Source: a virus
Length of the DNA stretch: 50,465 nucleotides
Reading direction: 5' to 3' (one strand)
IMG/VR virus record: IMGVR_UViG_3300027525_000006
Location: 1 to 50,465 of that record
Shown: positions 41,973 through 49,694 of the stretch, in pieces
Layout of the letters: each line of letters begins with the position of its first letter
Position numbering within the stretch: the first letter of the stretch is position 1
The notes under the pieces: model-generated
Databases searched by the model: none
The model's input: only the letters and a program-made list of their open reading frames with translations
What the model was told of the DNA's origin: nothing
Translations under genes and position numbers: made by a program

Positions 41973-43097
41973 ATGGCAAGTTATAATTTAAAATACAATT
42001 CAGACGATAGTATCATACGTCATGCAATTATTGGGTTATTAGCTGATTTAAATAACAAGATTTTCTTTTATCGTCAGTTAGATAATAACACAAGAGTAAC
42101 GGTTGATGTACCATTCTATTATGCAATTTCAGGTGATGATCAGTTTTTAAGAGATAATTTCTTATTTTCAACTCCATCAGGTCCTGATTGTTTTCCAGAT
42201 GCTGGATTCGCGGATGGCAACTACGATCAAATTCCAAGAGGAGTCGTTAATTTAACTGGGATGTCAATCGATTCAGGAAAATTAGTTAATAAAAGAAACA
42301 TGGGTTCTTATACTAAGATGAATCAAGAAGGAGCAATGGAAGGTTACGTTGCTGAATTTGAAATGGTTCCAATTACTTTATCGGTTGATGTCGAGATTCT
42401 TGTTAGTTCAACACTAGATGCCTTTAAACTAACTGAAGCGATTATTAAAAAATTATATAAGTCAAACTATTATAATGTAGAAGTAGGTCATTTAAATGAA
42501 GGAACATATCGTTTAACTTCATACTATTCAGTACCTGATGACTATGAAATTCAAAGACCAATTGATTTTTCTTTTGAAAAGAAAGAAGAGTATAAGATTT
42601 CAGTTCCAATCGAAATTAATACGTTTATTCCAGCATTTGAATGGGATACTGAATTACACGTTGGAAATAGGATGTTTGAGATCAGATCAACTTCTGTCAC
42701 AAAGGCTGATTTAAACGAACCTACTCAAAATCTAAATAGAGCACAGGACACTCAAATGATCACAGGAGATGGAGTTACGGCAGGTTTTGTAAATACAAAC
42801 TATGTGTCAGATTCTACATTTAATGCAAGTGCAATACAACTACCGTCACAGCAACCTATTACTAGAAATGTAATCGATTTAGATGCTAATATAGTTTCTC
42901 AACCAACTGTAATTAATGCAGGTTCACTTGGACAAGAAGCAATTATCATTGCAACAAACGGAGACGTAACAATAGATACAACAAACTTCGCTGGATCTCC
43001 ATCAATTACTATTTTATCAGGCGGTACAATGTCTATTAAATATTTTAATGGATTATGGTATCCTATTGGTTCAGTCAACACTAATATAATTTACTAA
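41973..43097 (+). CDS. Tail-completion/sheath-stabiliser protein, gp15-like
   Basis: 374 aa. Early part HAIIGLLADLNNKIFFYRQL with VTVDVPFYYAISGDDQFLRD resembles T4 gp15 (LMGDLFSNIQIKRQL, IRVPITYASKEHFMMK). Then PRGVVNLTGMSIDSGKLVNK and MVPITLSVDVEILVSSTLDA, FKLTEAIIKKLYKS parallel gp15 PRINLHLVDFSY and IKMIYELSIFTRYEDDMFQI. Gp15 caps the tail tube and sheath at the head-proximal end. The C-terminal 120 aa is beta-rich and Asn/Thr/Ile-rich (VTIDTTNFAGSPSITILSGG), more like a fibre-type addition absent in T4. The gp15 call rests on pattern and position. Confidence 0.6.
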   Translation: MASYNLKYNSDDSIIRHAIIGLLADLNNKIFFYRQLDNNTRVTVDVPFYYAISGDDQFLRDNFLFSTPSGPDCFPDAGFADGNYDQIPRGVVNLTGMSIDSGKLVNKRNMGSYTKMNQEGAMEGYVAEFEMVPITLSVDVEILVSSTLDAFKLTEAIIKKLYKSNYYNVEVGHLNEGTYRLTSYYSVPDDYEIQRPIDFSFEKKEEYKISVPIEINTFIPAFEWDTELHVGNRMFEIRSTSVTKADLNEPTQNLNRAQDTQMITGDGVTAGFVNTNYVSDSTFNASAIQLPSQQPITRNVIDLDANIVSQPTVINAGSLGQEAIIIATNGDVTIDTTNFAGSPSITILSGGTMSIKYFNGLWYPIGSVNTNIIY

Positions 43098-43105
43098 ATT
43101 ATTTA

Positions 43106-43113
43106 GATATATA
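43106..43113 (+). promoter_or_regulatory. Late promoter candidate GATATATA
   Basis: Exact GATATATA, 23 bases before the ATG at 43137, followed by an A-rich leader. Confidence 0.55.
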
Positions 43114-43136
43114 CAAAAAGAAAAAAATTAAACATT

Positions 43137-43895
43137 ATGAAGACTAATATTTTAGCACCTTTCGTTAAGACTGAAGATTCTGTAAAATTCTACGTTAATG
43201 GTAGAGTTTTTGAGATGAAAAATAATGAGCTTAACGAAACAGAAACTATAGATTCAACATTAAAGTCTGCGATTGCAGCTTTTGAATCTTTTGACTTTTC
43301 AAATGATAGCATTAAGTGGTTCCATGGTCCATACAAGTTTTCTTACGTTATGAATGAAAGCACATTTATGTCTAATACTTCATTAATCGAGGGAAATACA
43401 TTCTCAAAGCACGTTCTTTCAGCTGGTATGGTAAGATATGAGCATAAGCATAAAGCTGAATTATTTGAATCACTACCAACTTTATTAGAGAACTTTATCA
43501 TTTTAGATTTTGCAGCTACTTTTGAAGGAAACAATAACATTGTTAACGTTTTCAAATTAAACGAAGAAGTATATGTTGCAAGATTTAACACACAGAATAG
43601 AATCTCTAAATTCTTTAAAGCAAGCAATGCAAATGCAGCAGCAGAATTTGTAACAGAACAAACTGGAGAAAGTGCAGTTACTTTCTTAAGAGATTTAGTT
43701 GATGGTGAAGCAGCTCAATTAGCAGAGCAAGAAGCAACTATCGCATCTTATAATGATATGATTGCTTTCTTAAAGGACCAAAGAGGTTTATTAGCCGAAG
43801 CTGACAAATCAATTGAAGAGATCAAGGCAGCTGATACGTTAATCAGTGAAGAGATCAAAGTTTGGGAGCAAAAGATTGCTACTATTTTAGCATAA
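43137..43895 (+). CDS. Hypothetical virion-type protein with C-terminal coiled coil
   Basis: 252 aa. N-terminal beta/alpha part (DSVKFYVNGRVFEMKNNEL; IKWFHGPYKFSYVMN) and a C-terminal helical, Ala/Glu-rich coiled coil from about 180. Preceded by a late-type promoter and ended by a strong terminator, so probably a highly expressed late single-gene unit. No family recognised. Candidate head or tail accessory protein. Confidence 0.5.
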   Translation: MKTNILAPFVKTEDSVKFYVNGRVFEMKNNELNETETIDSTLKSAIAAFESFDFSNDSIKWFHGPYKFSYVMNESTFMSNTSLIEGNTFSKHVLSAGMVRYEHKHKAELFESLPTLLENFIILDFAATFEGNNNIVNVFKLNEEVYVARFNTQNRISKFFKASNANAAAEFVTEQTGESAVTFLRDLVDGEAAQLAEQEATIASYNDMIAFLKDQRGLLAEADKSIEEIKAADTLISEEIKVWEQKIATILA

Positions 43896-43920
43896 CACCA
43901 AACTACACACAAATTCAACT

Positions 43921-43956
43921 AAGAGATGAGGGTTAATTCCCTCATTTCTTGTTTTT
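43921..43956 (+). terminator. Rho-independent terminator
   Basis: 12-pair stem AAGAGATGAGGG (43921-43932) / CCCTCATTTCTT (43939-43950), one G-T pair, TTAATT loop, then GTTTTT. Confidence 0.8.
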
Positions 43957-43983
43957 AAACCTTTTTTACTTTTTAAGTATAAT
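43953..43983 (+). promoter_or_regulatory. Early/middle promoter TTTTAAAC-N17-TATAAT for gp55
   Basis: TTTTAAAC at 43953-43960 (one mismatch to TTTGAAAC) and TATAAT at 43978-43983 with the usual 17-base gap. Places the late sigma factor under the earlier promoter class, as the regulatory cascade would need. Confidence 0.55.
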
Positions 43984-44007
43984 CTATATTAAATTAAAAT
44001 TAACCAA

Positions 44008-44382
44008 GTGGCTAGAAAAAAGAATTACTTAAATAATAGAGATCTTTATGACGAAATGAAGCTTTCAAAAGAACAAGATAAGCTAACTCCGAATGCGGAG
44101 AAGATGCTTATTCTTCTTGCTGAAAGAACTATCAATCGCATGAAATATGTTAGCGAAGACGATAGAATGGATTGCCTCCAATTCGCTATTTTAGATCTAC
44201 TTAAATACTGGAGAAACTTTAATCCAGATTATCCAAACGCGTTTGCATATTTTACAGAAATTGCTAAACGAGGATATGCTAAAGGTTGGAATAAGATTCA
44301 TCCACAGAAATATAAAGGAACTATTTCAATTGATGGTTCTAATGATTATAGTGGAGAACAGACTGGAATTTATACCATCTAA
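44008..44382 (+). CDS. 55: Late-transcription sigma factor gp55 (GTG start)
   Basis: 124 aa from a GTG. NYLNNRDLYDEM matches T4 gp55 NYVNNKELLQAI. AEKMLILLAERTINRMKYVS, then EDDRMDCLQFAILDLLKYWR and NFNPDYPNAFAYFTEIAKRG follow the order of sigma region 2 (core binding and -10 recognition) in gp55. It directs host RNA polymerase to the late box, here probably GATATATA. The protein is shorter than T4 gp55 (185 aa), and its end TGIYTI only loosely resembles the T4 clamp-binding tail SLDFLYE. It abuts gp4 directly. Confidence 0.82.
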   Translation: MARKKNYLNNRDLYDEMKLSKEQDKLTPNAEKMLILLAERTINRMKYVSEDDRMDCLQFAILDLLKYWRNFNPDYPNAFAYFTEIAKRGYAKGWNKIHPQKYKGTISIDGSNDYSGEQTGIYTI

Positions 44383-44871
44383 ATGTCAATTAAAAACGTC
44401 AAACCTACTAAAAACTCAGGGTTTAATCAAGGATATTTTACCCCACAATTCCCACAAAAATATGTTGGACCAACTCCGATCATATATAGATCTTCATGGG
44501 AACGTAAGTTTATGATATGGTGCGATGTTAATGATAAAGTAACGCATTGGTCAAGTGAACCTGTAGAAATTAAATATTGGTCAAGACAGGATAATAAACC
44601 ACATAAATACTATCCAGATTTTTATTTTAAACAGATTCAGCAAGATGACACAGTTAAAGAATATTTAGTTGAAATCAAACCCAAGGCACAGATTCAAAAA
44701 CCACAACCACCCAAGCAAAATTCAAGAAAAGCATTAGAATCCTATAAATTTCTAGCCGAACAGTATGTTAAAAATATGGATAAATATAATGCAGCTAAAA
44801 GCTATTGCGAAGGTAGGGGTTGGAATTTTATAGTACTAACCGAAGATACGATGTTAAATGGGTTACGTTAA
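44383..44871 (+). CDS. 4: Head completion protein gp4 (TnsA-like fold)
   Basis: 162 aa. IIYRSSWERKFMIWCDVNDK, VTHWSSEPVEIKYWS and KYYPDFYFKQIQQDDTVKEY-LVEIKPK match T4 gp4/50 (FCRSSWERRFFTFCDMSENV, IKWASEPVHIKYY, YFPDFLVV, EVIEVKPKK), including the E...PD...ExK of a restriction-like nuclease fold. It finishes the packaged head before tail attachment. Starts right after the gp55 stop and overlaps the next gene by 14 bases. Confidence 0.9.
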   Translation: MSIKNVKPTKNSGFNQGYFTPQFPQKYVGPTPIIYRSSWERKFMIWCDVNDKVTHWSSEPVEIKYWSRQDNKPHKYYPDFYFKQIQQDDTVKEYLVEIKPKAQIQKPQPPKQNSRKALESYKFLAEQYVKNMDKYNAAKSYCEGRGWNFIVLTEDTMLNGLR

Positions 44872-45445
44872 AAATAGAATCAAAGAACTTAGTAAAGAAT
44901 CTGGTAGTATAAATGCTGCCAAGAAAACGGCTGAGAAATGGTTTGAAGATAGCGTAAAAAGTAGAAAATTAACAGAGGCCGAATATACTAGAGCACGTTT
45001 TGAACCAGGTAAAATTTACGTATTTGAGTACACACCAATTACAGAAAACTTACCATGGTTTGATAAAAATCCAGTTGTTCTTGCAATTGAACAAGTAGAT
45101 GGAAATGATTTAGGTATTAATTTAAATCTTCTACCCGTTGAATTTAAGGAACAATTGTTAGATGATTTGTATAATAGATTAGAACGTCAGATTAATAGAG
45201 CTAGTTCTGGTAAAAGAGGATTAGATGCAGAAGGTCAAAAGCCTTTAAGAATTACATATGATGGTATGAAAGCATACTTAAAAAGATTTGGTTTTGATTT
45301 TGCAATTAGACAATATATTCCTAATCGTAAAAACAATCAAGCGGTTATTACATATAATAGATGGCCAGATATCGCACTATGTGACTTTATTGATTTAGAA
45401 GGAACAACAGTGCAACAAATTAGAGCAATGTTTTCTAATCGATAA
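44858..45445 (+). CDS. Conserved T4-like virion-assembly protein (gp2-like candidate)
   Basis: 195 aa. The core PGKIYVFEYTPITENLPWFD-KNPVVLAIE, then GINLNLLPVEFKEQLLDDLY, is a pattern I associate with T4-like phage proteins (x-Y-x-P ... P-W/Y-Y/F-D ... LNxxxLP). Position next to gp4 and upstream of the portal gp20 suggests a head-completion or DNA end-protector (gp2) role, since genes 2 and 4 are neighbours in T4. Assignment to gp2 is tentative; I cannot recall the T4 sequence well enough to confirm it. Confidence 0.45.
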   Translation: MGYVKNRIKELSKESGSINAAKKTAEKWFEDSVKSRKLTEAEYTRARFEPGKIYVFEYTPITENLPWFDKNPVVLAIEQVDGNDLGINLNLLPVEFKEQLLDDLYNRLERQINRASSGKRGLDAEGQKPLRITYDGMKAYLKRFGFDFAIRQYIPNRKNNQAVITYNRWPDIALCDFIDLEGTTVQQIRAMFSNR

Positions 45446-45451
45446 AAAAAG

Positions 45452-45459
45452 AATATATA
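45452..45459 (+). promoter_or_regulatory. Variant late promoter AATATATA before gp20
   Basis: One mismatch to GATATATA, 24 bases before the portal ATG at 45484, in the usual position. Confidence 0.45.
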
Positions 45460-45483
45460 ACTAAAATATAATATAAGAATATA

Positions 45484-47082
45484 ATGGCAGGATTCGTAGA
45501 TAGAAACGGACCATTCAGTTACAATAAGAAACCTTTTACCCTGAGAGATCAGCTTAAAAAGTTATCTTCGTTTGGTATGTATTATGACGATTTAGTCTTA
45601 AGACAATCACAGGCGATTGGTCCTATTGAAGACGCGATTGGATATGGTCAGATAAACCCACTTGGTTTAGATAATGATGATATGTATGGTGCATTTGCTG
45701 CACTATCGATGTCAGATACAAATATGCGAAAGAATATCCCATTCTTTGATCAGAATTATGCTGCTAAAAGAGATGAACTTCGAGCATTTTCAACATATGA
45801 TGAAATCGAAGATATCTTAGATATTCTTTGTGACGAATCAATCGTATACGATAATAAAAACTTTTTTGCAAATCCAGAAATTATCGGAATGGATGTTAGT
45901 GATGAAGTTCAAAAATATTTAAATAAGTCTTATAGAGACATTTATCAGTATTTTGGATTTACACAAGATCAATCTGCATGGTATTACTTTAGAAAATTCT
46001 TAATTGATGGTTATTTAGCATTTGAAATTATTTATAGTCCTGATCAAACAGAGATTATTGGTTTCAAGGAAATCGATCCAATTACACTTGTTCCAGGATA
46101 TAATAAAACAGATAAGAAAAAAGTTTGGACACAATTTAAGGATAATCCAACTAAAGAGAGAACATTATATGACTCTCAGATCATTTATATTTCTTATTCA
46201 TCTATTACTACAGCATCTAGGGTAAGTTACCTAGAGCGTCTTGTAAGAGCTTTCAACCTATTAAGAATTATGGAACACACCAGAATTATCTGGGCGGTTA
46301 CCAACTCTTCTTACAGAATGAAATTTATCATCCCAGTTGGTGGTAAATCTAAGACCAGAGCAAAACAATCTCTTGCTCAATTAATGAGTAACTATAAAGA
46401 AGTTGTAGACTTTGATTGGGATTCAGCAAGCATGACAACCAATGGTCGTCCAATGCTGCAATTTAATAAAGAGTATTGGTTACCTTCTAAGGATGGTGAA
46501 CAACCAGAAATTGAAACTTTAGGCGGTGAAGGTCCAGAATTAAATGATACTGAAGCTCTTAAGTATTTTTCTGATAAATTGAAAATGGTATCTAAGATTC
46601 CATTCAATAGATTCATGTACGAAGATGGTGGAGGCGAATTTAATCTTGCAGCCGATGGTATGATTAGAGATGAAATTAAATTTTCTAAATTCATCAACCG
46701 TTTACGCTCAGTTTTCCAAGAGGTATTGGTTAAGCCACTTTATATTCAAATGTGTCTTAAGTATCCTGAATTTTCAGACGATCCAGGATTTAAAACTCAA
46801 ATCTCATTACAATTTATTGAAGAGAACATGTTCTCTGAATTAAAGCACATGGAAATCATGGAACGTAGAATCGATTTCGTTAGTCAATTAAAAGATTCAT
46901 TAGTTAAAACAGATCCTGTGACAATGGAAGAAGAATCATACTTTGATATGGATTTCTTAGTAGATCGATACTTAAAATTATCTCCAGACGATAAAGCAGC
47001 CAATGAAGCATATAAAGCAAGAAGAACTGCAAAAGATGCTGAAGAACCTGAAGTTGATCCAATGGACATGGGAGGCTTTTAA
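45484..47082 (+). CDS. 20: Portal vertex protein gp20
   Basis: 532 aa. NYAAKRDELRAFSTYDEIED, ILDILCDESIVY, YLERLVRAFNLLRIMEHTRI, IWAVTNSSYRMKFIIPVGGK, EYWLPSKDG with IETLGGEGPELNDTEALKYF, and DEIKFSKFINRLRSVF follow the conserved line-up of T4-type portals (RITRAPERRVFYIDVG, YWLPRREG, LGEIDDVxYF, DEVKFxKFIxRLR). It forms the dodecameric ring for DNA packaging and initiates prohead assembly. Followed by a late-type motif and a small core protein, as gp67/gp68 follow gp20 in T4. Confidence 0.95.
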   Translation: MAGFVDRNGPFSYNKKPFTLRDQLKKLSSFGMYYDDLVLRQSQAIGPIEDAIGYGQINPLGLDNDDMYGAFAALSMSDTNMRKNIPFFDQNYAAKRDELRAFSTYDEIEDILDILCDESIVYDNKNFFANPEIIGMDVSDEVQKYLNKSYRDIYQYFGFTQDQSAWYYFRKFLIDGYLAFEIIYSPDQTEIIGFKEIDPITLVPGYNKTDKKKVWTQFKDNPTKERTLYDSQIIYISYSSITTASRVSYLERLVRAFNLLRIMEHTRIIWAVTNSSYRMKFIIPVGGKSKTRAKQSLAQLMSNYKEVVDFDWDSASMTTNGRPMLQFNKEYWLPSKDGEQPEIETLGGEGPELNDTEALKYFSDKLKMVSKIPFNRFMYEDGGGEFNLAADGMIRDEIKFSKFINRLRSVFQEVLVKPLYIQMCLKYPEFSDDPGFKTQISLQFIEENMFSELKHMEIMERRIDFVSQLKDSLVKTDPVTMEEESYFDMDFLVDRYLKLSPDDKAANEAYKARRTAKDAEEPEVDPMDMGGF

Positions 47083-47089
47083 AAAATTA

Positions 47090-47097
47090 GATATATA
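47090..47097 (+). promoter_or_regulatory. Late promoter candidate GATATATA
   Basis: Exact GATATATA 5 bases before the ATG at 47103 (very short leader). Confidence 0.55.
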
Positions 47098-47102
47098 ATT
47101 AT

Positions 47103-47447
47103 ATGAAACACGTAAAATTATTTGAAGAATTCTTAAGTGAAGAAGCAATGAAAGTGACTCCAGAATCTGACGTTATTGTAGACGATTACATAACAGATAA
47201 CGCTGAAGAAATCAAAAGTAGCGAGATTATCGGTGCTATTGTAAGCTCAGAATCAGAAAAGGAGTTTCAAGATTATTTTTATAATACATATGGTCAAGGA
47301 GCTTTCACAACAAACGATATTCAAACTTTGATTAAGTACTATAATGATTATCTAGAAGAAGTAACTGCTAAAGAAACAGAGGAAGAAGAAGCTGCTAAAA
47401 AAGAAACTGAAGCGGGTTCTGAAGAAGATCCATTGGCAGGGATATAA
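47103..47447 (+). CDS. Small prohead core protein with capsid-targeting peptide (gp67/gp68 position)
   Basis: 114 aa. Leader MKHVKLFEEFLSEEAM with L-S-E at 11-13, the same family as in the 9496-22233 cluster. The rest is acidic and helical with a Glu/Ala-rich tail (EETEEEEAAKKETEAGSEE). It lies between portal and protease, where T4 encodes the acidic core proteins gp67 and gp68. This links the leader peptide to core assembly and is the best positional evidence that these leaders target the prohead. Confidence 0.65.
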   Translation: MKHVKLFEEFLSEEAMKVTPESDVIVDDYITDNAEEIKSSEIIGAIVSSESEKEFQDYFYNTYGQGAFTTNDIQTLIKYYNDYLEEVTAKETEEEEAAKKETEAGSEEDPLAGI

Positions 47448-47480
47448 TAATATTTTTTAAAAATCACACTTTTTACAAAA

Positions 47481-47488
47481 GATATATA
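47481..47488 (+). promoter_or_regulatory. Late promoter candidate GATATATA
   Basis: Exact GATATATA 25 bases before the ATG of the protease/scaffold gene. Confidence 0.6.
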
Positions 47489-47513
47489 GTACAAATATAA
47501 TAAAATAATAAAT

Positions 47514-49472
47514 ATGAGCAATAAAGACCTATTAATCTTAGAGAGATCTTCGTCTGAATTAGAATTTAAAAGCGAAGCAGGTGTTTATATTCTTGAAGGT
47601 ATCTTCGGCGAGTTAGATAAAAAGAATCGTAACAACCGTATTTATACTGCAGAAGAATATTTACCACAAATCGAGGCTCTTCAAGATAAAATTAAGGCAT
47701 CTAAGCTTTTAGGTGAATTAGATCACCCACAAAACTTTGACGTTTCTTTAAAGAATGTTTCTCACATTATTGAAGAAATCACATATGATGCTGAAAACAA
47801 ACAAATCAAAGGTCGTATCCGTTTATTAGATACTGATGCAGGCCGTCAAGCTAAAGCATTAGTTGATGCTGGAGTTCCACTTCAAATTTCATCAAGAGCT
47901 GCGGGTGCAGTTGAATCTAATGGTCAAGTAAAAATTAAACAATTATTTACTTATGACTTAGTCGCTGATCCAGGATTTGAAAACGCTGAATTAAAGCGCG
48001 TAAACGAATCTTATGGATTTGAAAACGATTCAGATATTCAAATTTACGAAATCAGTGGTCCAGCTAACTTAACAGAAAACACAACAATTGAAAATAAAGA
48101 ACCAGAAAAAATGGCAGAATCTAAATTTATCACTGTTGAAGATTTTAACAAATATTCTCAATATCTTTCTGAAGAAATTAAGGGCATTAAACAATCTTTA
48201 ACTGAAGCTAATGAAAGCGGTAATGAAACCGAATTAGCAAACTTAAAGGAGTATGCAACTTATTTGGCTGAAAAATTAGATCAGTCAATTCAATACTCTG
48301 AGCATGTTGCTGAGAAAGCTGACCAATCTATTCAATACGCTGAAACTTTAGCTGAGAAATTAGATCAGTCAATCCAATACTCTGAGCACATTGCTGAAGG
48401 TTTTACACAAATTAAAGAATATACTAATTACTTAGCAGAATCTTATAACGAAGGTGCAACTACACATGCTAATTTATTAGAATACATCGAATACTTAAAA
48501 GAGAACTTAGAAAAAGTTACTGAATATGCAGAATACGTTGCTGAAACAGTTAACTCTAACTTATTAGTTGAAGACACTGCTGAAGAGATCGAAGATCAAG
48601 AAGTTGCATTAGGCGAGCCAGAAAAAGTAGAAGATGAAGGCGAATTAACTGAAGCTGAAGAAGCTGGAATTCCTGCTGAAGAATTAGAGGATGAAACTAA
48701 AGAAGTTGATTCAGACGTTGAAGAACCAGTAAACGTTGAAAAAGATCTTGAATTAGAAGGTGAAGGCGACGCTGAAGGCGAAGAAATTACTGAAGCAGAA
48801 GAAACTGAAGCAGAAGAAACTGAAGCAGAAGCAGCAGCAGAAGAGGCTGAAGCAGAAGAAGCAACAGAAGAGGCAGAGGAAGCAGCAGAAGAGGCTGAAG
48901 AAGCAGCAGAAGAGGCTGAAGAAGCAGCAGAAGAATCTAAAGAAGATACAATGGAATCTTATAAAAATTCAATCACTGAAAAACTTTCTGCTCTTATTAA
49001 TAAAGCACAAGAAAAAAAGACAAATGATCCACACTTCTTTAAGTTTGTATCTGAGTCAACAAGAAACTCTTATAACGAATTATCAATTGAAGAAAGAACT
49101 AAAGTATTAACTGCAGTTGAAGGTCGTGGTTTCTTAACTGAAGGTCAAATCATCACATTATGGAATTCAGCATTAATTACTGATGCTCCAACTAATGAGC
49201 CTAATGTTACAAAGATGATGCCTATCGAATATAAAGAAAGATGGAATACTCTTTCTGAATCTAAGAAAGCACAAATCTTAGCTCAATCTAAATACCACAA
49301 ATTAGAAACTGAATATCAAGTTGCTAATTTCTGGCAGACAAGAGATCTAAGAGAAGTTGCACCAGTAATGGAAAAAGTTGCAATGATCAAAGAATCTAAA
49401 GAAGAGTCAAAAACTTTAGGTTATGATACAACTTCTATTGCTGCTGAACTTGCTAAGAGATTCAAAAAGTAA
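47514..49472 (+). CDS. 21-22: Prohead protease gp21 fused to scaffold gp22-like core protein
   Basis: 652 aa. Residues 1-165 match T4 gp21: YILEGIFGELDKKNRNNRIY, GELDHP with His71, QISSRAAG with Ser126/127. I-L-E at 8-10 sits where T4 has LLIE. V-N-E at 163-165 lies at the end of the protease. From there the protein is scaffold-like: long coiled coil with three 14-residue repeats, a Glu/Ala-rich segment (about 420-485), and a helical C-terminus (SITEKLSALINKAQEKKTND ... AAELAKRFKK). In T4 the protease and scaffold are separate genes 21 and 22. An in-frame ATG at about 48111 (MAESKFITVEDFNKY) could also give the scaffold alone. Ends before a terminator. Confidence 0.85.
   Translation: MSNKDLLILERSSSELEFKSEAGVYILEGIFGELDKKNRNNRIYTAEEYLPQIEALQDKIKASKLLGELDHPQNFDVSLKNVSHIIEEITYDAENKQIKGRIRLLDTDAGRQAKALVDAGVPLQISSRAAGAVESNGQVKIKQLFTYDLVADPGFENAELKRVNESYGFENDSDIQIYEISGPANLTENTTIENKEPEKMAESKFITVEDFNKYSQYLSEEIKGIKQSLTEANESGNETELANLKEYATYLAEKLDQSIQYSEHVAEKADQSIQYAETLAEKLDQSIQYSEHIAEGFTQIKEYTNYLAESYNEGATTHANLLEYIEYLKENLEKVTEYAEYVAETVNSNLLVEDTAEEIEDQEVALGEPEKVEDEGELTEAEEAGIPAEELEDETKEVDSDVEEPVNVEKDLELEGEGDAEGEEITEAEETEAEETEAEAAAEEAEAEEATEEAEEAAEEAEEAAEEAEEAAEESKEDTMESYKNSITEKLSALINKAQEKKTNDPHFFKFVSESTRNSYNELSIEERTKVLTAVEGRGFLTEGQIITLWNSALITDAPTNEPNVTKMMPIEYKERWNTLSESKKAQILAQSKYHKLETEYQVANFWQTRDLREVAPVMEKVAMIKESKEESKTLGYDTTSIAAELAKRFKK
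48273..48398 (+). repeat. Three tandem 42-base repeats in the scaffold coiled coil
   Basis: Units at 48273-48314, 48315-48356 and 48357-48398 encode 14-residue heptad pairs of the type (K)LDQSIQYSEHVAE. Units 1 and 3 are nearly identical and unit 2 is more diverged. Related, weaker units flank them. Confidence 0.75.
48663..48793 (+). repeat. Acidic module shared with head polyprotein 1
   Basis: Counterpart of 9721-9852: encodes AEELEDETKEVDSDVEEP and LELEGEGDAEGEE. Placed just before the Glu/Ala-rich segment of the scaffold. Confidence 0.75.
48793..48938 (+). repeat. Short Glu/Ala codon repeats
   Basis: GAAGCAGAAGAA-ACT and GAAGCAGCAGAAGAGGCT-type units repeat in tandem and encode EAEET and EEAEEAA runs in the scaffold. 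Likely to vary in copy number. Confidence 0.7.
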
Positions 49473-49492
49473 TCAAGATAAATATTAAAACA

Positions 49493-49530
49493 AAATAGGA
49501 GGTTTATTCTAAGTATTAGACCTCCTATTT
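49493..49530 (+). terminator. Hairpin terminator between scaffold and capsid genes
   Basis: 11-base stem AAATAGGAGGT (49493-49503) / ACCTCCTATTT (49520-49530) with a 16-base loop; T-run is weak, so partial read-through to gp23 is possible. Confidence 0.65.
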
Positions 49531-49587
49531 AATTTACTATAAAAAATTAAAAAAATAAAAAAATCATTTTTTTACTCTTTTAATCAG

Positions 49588-49595
49588 GATATATA
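49588..49595 (+). promoter_or_regulatory. Late promoter candidate GATATATA for gp23
   Basis: Exact GATATATA between the terminator and the capsid gene. Leader of about 95 bases, the longest in the window, extremely A-rich before the ATG. Confidence 0.6.
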
Positions 49596-49694
49596 GTAAT
49601 ATAAAATTAATCGATTATTAGTTAAGAAGCAAAAGACTAAAAGACAATCGAGAAAACAACAAATAAAACCATTAAAAAAAAATATAAAATTAAA

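Noticed and set aside
44243-44515. Alternative 90-aa frame across gp55 and gp4
   Set aside because: It overlaps two well-matched T4 genes in another frame and has no family features.
48240-48400. CRISPR-like array
   Set aside because: The 42-base units are contiguous with no spacers and are in frame, encoding heptad repeats.
48760-49110. Lys/Gln-rich frame inside the scaffold gene
   Set aside because: It is the +1 frame of the GAA/GCA repeats of the scaffold; its low-complexity KQ runs come from the repeat and show no independent start signal.
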